Shown: positions 45,794-56,000 of the stretch, piece after piece
How the letters are laid out: each line of letters starts with the position of its first letter
Position numbering within the stretch: the stretch's first letter is position 1
Source of the DNA: Tetragonia tetragonoides
Lineage: Eukaryota > Streptophyta > Magnoliopsida > Caryophyllales > Aizoaceae
DNA length: 64,000 bases
Assembly: GCA_038025085.1 (NCBI GenBank)
Contig: CM076142.1
Coordinates: 13,621,501-13,685,500 of the forward strand
Reading direction: 5' to 3'
Notes under the pieces: generated by a model
Told to the model about the DNA's origin: nothing
Database searches by the model: none
Seen by the model: only the letters and a program-made list of their open reading frames with translations
Position numbers and translations under genes: made by a program

Positions 45794-46389
45794 TATACAC
45801 CTTATAGTATGTTAGAAGGTTTTTTTTATTTCTTTTCTTTCGGACAAATATGTTTGAAGGTTTTTTTTTTTTTTTTTTTTGAGAAGATATGTTTGAAGGT
45901 TTTATTTCCCTTTGATTCACTGCTCTTTAATTTAACAAATAATTTTCAGGATTAAATTTATGGCTTATTTGCATAACACTATTTGATTTCAAATCTCTCA
46001 TCTAACCTAAATTGAGTGTTTGGATATTCAAATATTTCAGATTTGTATCTGACCCAATTCCAAAATACTTTGAAAAGACATTTGAACCTTGTATTTCAAT
46101 AGGGGTATATTTAAAAAGATTTAAACTATTAGTCCACAAGTGTTTTTGTAATCAATTTGATTCAGTCAACTCAATAAACTCCCAACCATCACACTCTCTC
46201 CCCTCAAGCCATGTTTCTCTCTCATCTCTCCAACTCTTCTCCACGACATTCTCTCTCTCTCTCCCCCCCCCCTTCAAACAGGCTAATTCTATTGTGCTGC
46301 ACAGCACGGTCCAGCGCATTAAATTTTTGTGTGTAAGATACGCAATGTATTTTGAAGGGTAATAACCGATTTTGGTAACAGGAAACATG

Positions 46390-46420
<31 letters not shown>

Positions 46421-47406
46421 CTCAATTGTTAATGAAATAGTTCTGAAATTAAAGAAATGACTTGTAATAGTTGTAATTTGGAGTATATATTTGCCTATAA
46501 GGAGTATTTTCATGATGAATTGGAGTGAATAATTTGGAGATATGGAGTAAGTGAATGTTTTTTTATAATTGGGTAGATGGTAAGATGAAGTAAAAGTATG
46601 ATGAAATGGTGTATTTCATTGTTGAGGTGGAGTAGAAACCGGTGAGGTGGAGTAATTTTGCGAATAGAGATGGTGCACCAAACAAATCAGTTGGTCGACC
46701 AAAATGAATGAAATAATACTGGGATTGACGATATGACTTACATGGAATAAGTGATTAATTTTTATAAATTGGTAGATGATATGATGAAGCAAAAGTATGA
46801 TGAATTGGTGTATTTCGTTGTTGGAGTTGAAGTAAAACCGATGATAAAGAGTAACATTGAAAAATAGAGTTGGTTTACCACGTTAACTTTTTGGTGGACC
46901 ATTAATTTTATTTCGTTTACCAATTAATTTAGTTGGTGGACCATATTGGCATCCTTAACTTGAATATTGCACAAGTGGAGGAAAAACAAATTGCAAAATC
47001 CTATAAATTGGTAACTTATTACTACATTTTTATTTATTACTTCCATGTTTTTTATAAAATATGTGCATTTCTATTAATAATAAATATGTAAGTTGTCATC
47101 CACTTAAATCTGGATTAATGGGTAAACCACTTAAACCTATGAATACTAACAAAAAGTGTAGCGAGTGATGATCCGTGAATGAAGAACTACGGAGCAAATG
47201 AATATATAATACTACGTAGAATGTATTGGAATGGGTGATTGGCTTGTTAGTTTAGATAGTAATTCGGAATTGGTGCACCGGGTGATAATTGTAGTGTAAT
47301 ATTTATGAAGATATATTCATATATGTTAATACTCTAAGTATAGAGAAATTTGACGAAATATATAAAAATAGAAACAAAAAAGAATGAAGCTGATAAGTAT
47401 GTGTAA
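45794..47406. other. Intergenic, with poly-T/poly-A tracts and a ~200-bp tandem duplication
   Basis: Poly-T at about 45861-45882 and poly-A at about 46397-46422. Two diverged copies of a segment containing AAGTATGATGAA(A/T)TGGTG are at about 46545-46680 and 46750-46885. CT-rich text with CTCTCTCTCTCCCCCCCCC lies at 46248-46272. No gene was supported. Confidence 0.45.
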
Positions 47407-47521
47407 GAACATGTTCTTTTCAACTGGATTCCAGTTTTGTCCAGTTTTGTCCAGTTTTCCCCAGTTTTGTCCAGTTCCTCCCAGTTACTAGTTCCAGTTT
47501 CCAGTTGAAAAGAACGTGCCC
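47407..47521. mobile_element. 115-bp MITE with internal CCAGTTTTGT array (TSD TAA)
   Basis: Termini GAACATGTTCTTTTCAACTG and GTTGAAAAGAACGTGCCC are flanked by TAA at 47404-47406 and 47522-47524. The core is about five to six tandem copies of CCAGTTTTGT/CCAGTTTCC. The ends resemble those of the MITEs at 19095 and 48422. Confidence 0.85.
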
Positions 47522-47539
47522 TAAGTGTAACCAACAAAA

Positions 47540-47672
47540 AACCAACATAGGTTGGTCTAGTGGCTTGAACTTTGGTTTCCTTACCCACCATCAAGGTTGA
47601 AATCCCACTAGGGGCATTGGGGATCCCTTTCCCCTTATTCCCCCTTCCCCCCCAAATGGCCTCCAAAATAAT
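47540..47672 (+). mobile_element. Probable tRNA-derived SINE
   Basis: ATAGGTTGGTCTAGTGGCTT resembles box A and CAAGGTTGAAATCCCACT resembles box B at suitable spacing. A pyrimidine-rich body follows. Tail and target duplication are unclear, so this is only probable. Confidence 0.55.
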
Positions 47673-48421
47673 GGAGAGCTGAGATTAGAGCACCACATCT
47701 AACGACTATGAAAATGAACTGGAATGTGCTGTGCATGACAAGAAGCGCTCTTTCAAACACCAACAAAAAATTTTGCTCTTCAAACACCAACGTTAATCTC
47801 ACAAATCAAAGTACTAATTGAATCCACAAACCGACGCCAAAATCGGAACCATAGATCAAATCATTCTTGGAGATAATAAAAAAGCGACCATTTTGGAAGT
47901 GAAAATTAAGGTTAACAATCAGAAATTTAGAGATGATGATATGATGATCTTTGGTGTTGAATTACTTGATATGGAAAAGAGAAGGTGAAGGTGATGGTCT
48001 TGAATAGAACAATATTAATGATAGAACTCGCCTTACTTCCTTTAGTTTCTAACTGTGGAGAGAGAAAATGTGACTGTAAATGTATTTTGTTGTTGTTGCT
48101 CTTCAGCTTCATTGGATATTTGGATTTTTTTTTCGTTTTTTTAATTGAAAAATATGGAAGAGTTAGAGAAATTGTTAGTCTGTTAATGAAATGCATATGA
48201 TAATTGGAATTCAAATTCTTAGGTTTCCCAAACAACAATTTCTTTAAAATTAATTTCTTGTTTCTCCAAAACAATGAAATTGAAATTAAATAGCCAAATT
48301 TCAATTCATGATATTGAAACCAAATGCTTCTATCCAGCTCTTATGTGTATTCGTTTAGAAATTGGTGAAAGATTTGCTCACTAACAACGAATTTTATCCT
48401 TTCCAATTATTTATAAAATAA

Positions 48422-51400
48422 GGCCATGTTCTCTTCAACGGAATGATGCATGATAGTGAGGAACAGAATGGAAAGAAATAGAACGACGAGAAATGGAACC
48501 ATGCGGATAATGAGACAAAATGTAATACCCCGTAATTTTTATTCATTTTAAAATAATAATTACTTAAAAAGAAAATGCAATTTCGTAATTAAAATAATTA
48601 ATTGGGCTCATAAATGTTTTGAGTACCTAATTAATATTGATTTTGAGTTTTGGGCCTAATTAAATTAATTGGGCCAAAAATAAAAAGGAAGAAATTGGGC
48701 TTAATTACTCGGATTGGCCAAAAATAATTAGGACCCAAATTGGGCCATTATTTTCGGCCAAGAGCCGAAAATATGGGTATCAAATCAGTTTTCATTTTTC
48801 AAAATTTGGTTTCCTAAATTTTTGGTAAGTGGAGGGAAGTTAGGAGAGTTTTTAGGAAAGAATAAGTTTAGTAAAGAAGGAGTACTCAACTTCCTCACAT
48901 AACTGATTCTTTACCAAACAAAACAAAAAAAACTCATGTCTCTCTCTCTTCCCTACACACGGCCGAAAATCCCAGAGCAAAAAGAAGGAGAATGTTCATC
49001 ACTTTTCACAATCCATCTTGCTCAATATTTAATCCTTTGAATTTTCAAGTAAGTGTTCTAAATTGATTTCCTTTGAATATTAAACGCTTTTTGATTCAAT
49101 CCAAGTATGTTTTCATGAACCCTAGTTTTTGGTATGATAAACCCTAATTTAGTTTTATCTAGGGTTTGTTAGATTCTATTTAATTGTGGATGATAGAATC
49201 ATGATTAGGGTTTTGGTTGTGGTTTTATTGAATTGAATCAAGTTTGAATGAAAAAGGTTAGACCTTTATAATTTAATTAAATCTGAAAATTTATGTATTT
49301 TAGATTTAATTAGATTAGGGTTTGTTAAATTGATTAACAAAAAAAAAATATATATATATTTTAGGGCATTTTGAATGCATTTTAGGGTCTGCTGGTGGTG
49401 GGGCCCGCTGGTGGTGGTGATGTTGATGTTCGTTTGGGTGTTGACTTGCTTTGACTAGTTGACTTGTTTAGGGTTTTGGAAAATTTCCTATTTTGTTTAT
49501 GCAAATTCGTTTTTGGAAACTTTGAGCAGACATGAGTAACTGAAAATTCCAGCAAATTAATTAATTAAATTAAATTAAGGGTACTAAATCATCTTTAAAG
49601 TTTGATAAAGTGGTTTAGAAGTCAAGGTATTGACTATTGTTACATTGTGGATTTGTTAGGACCCATTGACCGCGCCTAAAAGTAAGGAGCTTACGTTTAT
49701 TGATTGTGTGATTGCCTATTGCTAAAGGTAATTCATGTCTTGATGAATTATGAAATTTCCTTTGTCGTAATTCATGTCTTGATGAATTATGAAATCTTCT
49801 TTGTCATAATTCATATTGGTTGGGATTTGTATTCATTGTCTAGTATTAAATTAGGAGTGTGAATTCATATTTGGACTGGTGAATATTTGAGAAGGGATAA
49901 TTGATGTTTATTTCATTGTGATAATTCGTATAGAATTATATGATAGTGAATGCATGTATAATGTTGGAAATTCACTTGTGTAGCGATGTCTACTTGATTA
50001 ATATTCATGTGAGGAGATGCATGTTTATTTGGTGTTTAGTGAATGAAAATTATGTTAATAATTGTTCAATTGGATATAGATCGAAAATGCTATTTTTGTA
50101 TCATGTTAGTAAGCATGTGGAATCTTGTTAGAAGCATGTTAGTTCAATAAGTTGATATGAACTTTGACTATTGATTAGGTGGCTTTGAATTATGGCCTAG
50201 ATGCCCTTTCATGTAAAATGTCATCGGAAATTGGTAACCATATCGAGTTACTTGAGTGCCAAGATTATGTGTATTACTTGTTATGTGATCACCATATTAA
50301 ATTGAATTGAGAGTTAAGACTTCTTTGTGTGAGAGATCCACCAAAGGATGCGAATGGGAATTTGTCATTTGGTATGTTGAGTGGTTTCATTGGTTGTGGC
50401 CTCAATGTATTTAGTTAAAGCTTGTATCCATATATGATGATTGGGCAAGTGAAGTTTTGTGGATGAAACAGTTCTTCTTGTAAACCTAAGGGTTGAGAGA
50501 GGGTATGCATACTTAGGAACATCTAGAAGTACTTCTGGAGTCATCTATACTCCGGGACGGTTGATCCCTCTTTTGCCACTGTGCAAGGGACTAAAATCCT
50601 ATTGAATCGACTGCGGTTGGTTTGACAATTCATGTGATTCTCTTCTCTCTAATGAACTTGACTAATGGAAAATAATAAATTATGAGATTTATTATTTGCT
50701 GATTATTGTGTTTTTATTTTTAAAACCATGTTGTCTTTATTTCTTAAAGCATGATTAGTTTATTCGATTAAGCATGTGGACTTAATTTTGGAGATTGAGA
50801 TGGAATTATGTGATTATGAATTACTCAGCATTGTTGATTAGTTATTTTTTCTTTTTACTTGTGTTTGTTGTCCATTTCTCTTCAATGGTGGGCCTATGAT
50901 AAACCTATATGGAATTTGTCTATATGGGGGAGTAGATTGACAGGATTATAGCTCGAGGAGTTGAGCTAGAGAAGGCGTACCAAAAAGATAGTATATCTTC
51001 TAAAAACATTTAGTTATTGTTCAGTTTGGAACTTTGTTATTATCGAGATTTTTATTATTGTAATGAGATTAATTCTCTTGCATGAGAATTAATAAATTTA
51101 ATACTTTTATTTCATTTGGATTATCTGTTTTAAGTTAGTTGGAAGCTAGTTAATATTTAATTATCTAGTATGTTGGGTTAAGGTTTCTAGCACTTGTTTT
51201 TCTTTCTAGCCTTGTATTTGATTTGAACATTAAATACGGCGGTAACGCTTCGGATTTCCAAAGTTTTTCCGCTGCAACTCGTGATTTTAAATGGTTTTAA
51301 ATTAGACGGAAATTCGGGGTGTTACACAAAATGTGAGACAAAATGAAGTACAGGCTGCGGAAAGGTCTGACGCTGAACGAAGCGGAACGAAACAAGAATG

Positions 51401-51430
51401 CAACATGGTGACGATGAAAAGAACAGGACC
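48422..51430. mobile_element. Tourist-like MITE split by a solo LTR (TSD TAA)
   Basis: Outer ends GGCCATGTTCTCTTCAACGG and GATGAAAAGAACAGGACC are flanked by TAA at 48419-48421 and 51431-51433. Removing the nested LTR and one CAAAA leaves about 198 bp of MITE, with GGAACAGAATGG/GAACGAAGCGGAACG-type text. It belongs with the elements at 19095 and 47407. Confidence 0.82.
48521..51326. mobile_element. Solo LTR (2,806 bp), probably Ty3/Gypsy Tekay/Del-like
   Basis: It begins TGTAATACCCCGTAATTTTT and ends AATTCGGGGTGTTACA, so the LTR termini are TGT…ACA with a CCCCG/CGGGG inverted repeat. It is flanked by perfect 5-bp duplications CAAAA at 48516-48520 and 51327-51331. No gag-pol frame, primer-binding site or second LTR start was seen, hence solo LTR. 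Long LTRs with these ends are typical of the Tekay/Del chromovirus lineage (family knowledge; no search run). An internal direct repeat containing AATTCATGTCTTGATGAATT lies at about 49727-49795. Confidence 0.82.
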
Positions 51431-52242
51431 TAAGTACTGTTTTTAGAATACTTGTGCAATAGAAACAGCTCAAGTGTAATGAGAGAGTAAATCTGTATGA
51501 GAAAACTTTTATTGATATTTATTCTTTTTTTTTTTTTTTTTGTAAAGGGGCTTTAAATGGTTCTAGTGAGGTATTAATTCTTTTGATTTTTTTTGTCCTC
51601 GTTTAGTTGTGTTTAGATCCACAATTTTTAACATGATATCAGTACCAATAATTTGATGGATCAATGGACTCAGTTATTGCATCCCATATGACACCAATAG
51701 TTGAATCATACTCTCATGTGTATGTTGTCCATTGTATTCTTTGTCTTTTTTCTTTCACTCTCTCCTCAAAGTCCCTCACTCACATTCTCACTCCTCCCCT
51801 CACCCCCTCAAGCCGGCGCAAGGGTAAATCTTGCGCTTAGGCATTGCGTACAAATAGGCAGAAAGAGAGAGTTGCTCGCATGCCTTTGACGGCGTTGCCT
51901 CATCATCACCTCCCAGGTCACCATCGTGGTGTTCAACGGGTAACCACGACGATGGTCCCACCACACCATACTATAAGGGTTGAACTATTAATGATGTTGG
52001 GCTTGATTCTAATTGATGTTTTGAGCTTCGACTCTTGCTTCTTCCATTTAATTAATGGACTTCTATTTATCCAAAAAAAAAATAATATTAAATTTGACCT
52101 GAATAAAAATATGGGATGTGATAAAAAGGTACATTATTGTCCAATACACCCAAGTCCATACCAAGTCTATTAAGTTTCTCCTATCAAAAAAGAAAAAAAA
52201 ATATCTATTAAGTTTCTTGAGGATGAGTCATGGAATGGACGC

Positions 52243-52250
52243 TATATAAA
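52243..52250 (+). promoter_or_regulatory. TATA box of the cystatin-like gene
   Basis: TATATAAA lies in GACGCTATATAAAGGATTTC. A leader exon ending at 52321 (CCTCCAG|GTACCT) would start about 30 bases downstream. A (CT)n tract at 52329-52370 lies just inside the leader intron. Confidence 0.6.
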
Positions 52251-52325
52251 GGATTTCGATTTTCGACTTTACTTTTAAAGAGAGATCGTTTTTCGCTGGG
52301 AAGGAAACAACCAACCTCCAGGTAC

Positions 52326-52328
<3 letters not shown>

Positions 52329-52370
<42 letters not shown>
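52329..52370. repeat. (CT)n microsatellite in 5' leader intron
   Basis: About 20 CT units directly after the leader splice donor of the cystatin-like gene. Confidence 0.9.
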
Positions 52371-52372
<2 letters not shown>

Positions 52373-53099
52373 TGCTACGTTTTCATCTTCTTCCTTCTCT
52401 CGATTTCATATGTGTTTCACCTTATATCCAGTCAATTAGGGTTCGTCCGCCATACGCAACAAAAATTGACGATTTTAGGTCGTTTTAAGTTAGGTTTTTA
52501 TGTTTGCTAAATGAATGAATGGCATCTCCTGAATGATCTGACAATCAAGCTGATTGAAACGGGAATTAAGGGAGGTCTTCAGAAATTCTCCGCCACTTGA
52601 GTTGTGAAAACCATGTTAATGACTTTGCGAAACCTTCTAAGGTAATTGAAGAATGAAAATGATAAAATCAACTTGAGGGTTTTGTTAAGAACGATAAAAT
52701 AGTAGATTTTATTTTATGGTCGGTGTTAAGAATAAACCATAGCAGTGACTCAGCTTGTCAATTTTATAATTGCTTTTATCTCGTTGCACTGTTTCTGCTG
52801 TATGTCCGCTGGAAAGAGAGAGGGGAAAAATAAAAGGCAGAGGAACGAACAGTAGCACATAACAGTATTGGGATTTGGTTTAATTTTGGACACTTTTTCC
52901 GCTTATAAATTAGAGAATACTTTTGACAACAAGATGCTTTGTAGGCTGATTTTAGATATGGGCTTGCCTTTACTTGTGTCTAAATTTATATTAACTCTTC
53001 TATATAAATATTTCTTCATTTGTTCGCTTACCAAGTTTGTTTCAGGTGTGAATTTCACCAGTAATTTTATCTGTGAATTTCAATCCCAATCTGTGTGGC

Positions 53100-56000
53100 A
53101 TGGGAAAGAAGAAAACCAGTGACCCCTATCCCTTTTATGCTAAGTCATGTATCGGAACCAACTATGGACCTGCTCAATATCTTCCTCGAGGGCAAAAGCG
53201 GCATCGGATTATGAATGCTGAAGAGGTTGAAAGCTATCACAAAAAAGTCAGCGAAACTGGGGTACCTAACAGCTTTTCCCCTCTTGATGGTTTCTTCATG
53301 TTCGGATGTTTTTTTGTTGTCCATAAATAGTGTTGTGTAACATGTGTTTTGTTTTTTCGTGTAGATAGTTCTGTTATCTAGTTGTTATTTTGGCTGTTGG
53401 TTGTGCTTGCTCTTAGTATATTTGACGTAGTGGTTTTATGTGGATGTGTTGTGATCAAATTGCGGCTTTTTTGCATTCTTCATGTTACTCTTTGGTGGTG
53501 TTTACTTACTAGTAATGCAATGCTATGGAATCATTTTTATAGGGTATATGACTATATGTGAGGTGGAAAAAGAAGGATGGGGAGGAAGGAGAAGGGATAT
53601 GTGAGATTGATTACCACATCTAAAGTATAAGTTGGGCAATTGTGAGTATATTGGATGTTAAAATCAATCTCACTTTTCCCATGCCTCTCCTCCCACCCAT
53701 TCACTTTTCACCCCACATCTACCCTTTAAATTGATTGCATTGCGTTTCATTGCATTACTAGTAAGTTAAAGAGCCCTTAGTCTTTGGATGTAATGTGAAG
53801 GTAATATTCCCTGTAGGGCTTTGATGTCGACGGCTGTAGCGGTTGCTTACCTGGCAGAATAGGGACGGTTAGTCGCACTTGTCAACAATGGGAGCTAGCC
53901 GAGCTTGCTGCTGAGTATGCCACCTTTGCACAAGAATTGGAATCAGTAATAACCCTTCAATTTTATTGCAATTTACTGGGTCAACTCTTATCATGCTTAG
54001 CTTGTATGCTATGTGATTACTCATCTGGGTTATGTCAATTTAAAGTTTTGTTTTCTTGAGCATCTGGAGCGTCATGAGCAAGCAAGCTGATCAGATTTAA
54101 ATGACGGAAAACAAACAGACATGATGAAGTGTCTGGACAGTGCTTGAATTTCCTTGACAGAATAAAGTGGATGCCATATGAGCTCATAAAAACTAAAGTT
54201 GTACCTGTGCATAGTAACCTTCCCCTGCTTTAATATACAATAGCACTTGTCATGGATTTTCCTGTTAGTTAGAAACTTCTTAACTTGTTCTTGGGAGGAC
54301 TTTGCTGTTTTGCATATTGACTGTCGTATGCCAGGCTAGTGAATTTTTTATATGTTTTCTGATGCAGTACTACTCTTGCTTCTGAATTATTTGACTTAAA
54401 ATTTATTGCTAGGGCAAAGTGATTGAGTTTCAACGCCTTAGGAAAGCCAATATTCAAGCAGTTACTGGCGCTTTGTACTATCTTACCCTTGAGGCCATTG
54501 ATGAAACTGATAAGCTTTTGAAAGTCTTTAGAGCAAAAGTTTGGGTAAAGCCTGGTTCTGACTTGGAATTGATTCTCTTTGAGCCAGCCTCAGACAATAA
54601 GCAGACAGGTAATCATTGGCTTCCTCGAGGAAGTACACTACTTTTGGATAAAGAAATAATATTGACAAATAAAATTTGATATAAAGTCAAGTTACTCATT
54701 TGAAGGACATACTGTTACCCACTGCGTATATGACATCTAAATAATGTTTTAGTAGATAATACTTCCATTGGGAAGTTATGATTAAAATATCTCTTTCAAA
54801 CGGGGATGGATAGTTTATTACAAACGATGATAAGATATGAACTCTAGTGATGCTGTGTTGATGATCGGGCGATGGAAGCAATTGAATGTGGTGGTGGCCG
54901 CTGGCTGCTGAAATGGCTTTGTGTGGAGAGGTTTTTAATTTTAGAAATTTGAAGTTTCTTATAAGACGTACACAGCTAAAACTGAAGTCAAGATTAGCTG
55001 TCATTCCTTGTAGCTTTGGTGGTTTACACTTCTTGCAAAGGGAAACCTCAGTAGCTACTTTCGGTGGTAGTATTGGCGACCCTGATTATTTTCTTTTTCG
55101 ATGATAAATCTAGACCCTGGGATTGTTGCTGTATAAATATGCACCATTTTGATTTTGGATTTGGTGACAATATGTTATGGATGATTTTGGCTACTCCGGA
55201 AATCCAGCCTTTGAAACATGATGCAAGTGTCTGGAGAGCATCCCCTCATGCTCTCTCTTCGTTTAAAAAATGGAGTAACTCTAGAACTTGGACACCACCA
55301 AGAAAAAAGGACACCACCAAGAAAAAAGAAATTAGTATGATAAAGTCTCTCAATCCCTTTGTAATCTGTCTATGTAGTTACATGTACATACATCTCGTTT
55401 GTATTTTACATATATGTGCAGTGAAAGAAGTTTGTTTTCTGATGTTTTAGATATTCGTGATATGGGTTTCACTGATTTTTTTTGATGTATATTCGTTATA
55501 GAGATGGTTGAGAAGAGTGCTGTTGTTCAAAGCAGGAAGGAGGAAGAAAGAGTTGCTGGGGCTGAGGCATGTAGCAGTGCAGATGACGTCCTTTATACAA
55601 AGGGCCGAATGTTTTTAGATTGCAATGTAGATGACTCAAAGGCTACTGCGGGAACAAGTTCTATGTAAGCTATCCACCAAATCCTTTATGCCCATTTATA
55701 TCTAAATGCATTTCTTGGAGAAACCACAAAATCTTGAGAGTGGATTTCTTGCTGCTGAGTGCTGACTCAAGAGTGCTATTGCTCACAGCAGAAAGGAGAA
55801 AAAAAGAGTTGCTCCTCAGGCTGAGACATGCAGCAGGTCACGTGGCATCCTTGTGACAGAGGGCCAGTTGATATCTGATGGCAAAGTAGATAAGTCAGAA
55901 GCTAATGTGGGACCATCTTCTGAGTAAGATCTACACCACTCTTATATGCCCATATATGTATATCTAAATGCATTTCGCGGGAAACCGCAAAATCTCGAGA

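Noticed and set aside
47927..48304. 125-residue minus-strand ORF
   Set aside because: AT-rich, low-complexity composition (Lys/Asn/Ile/Phe) without motifs or splice partners.
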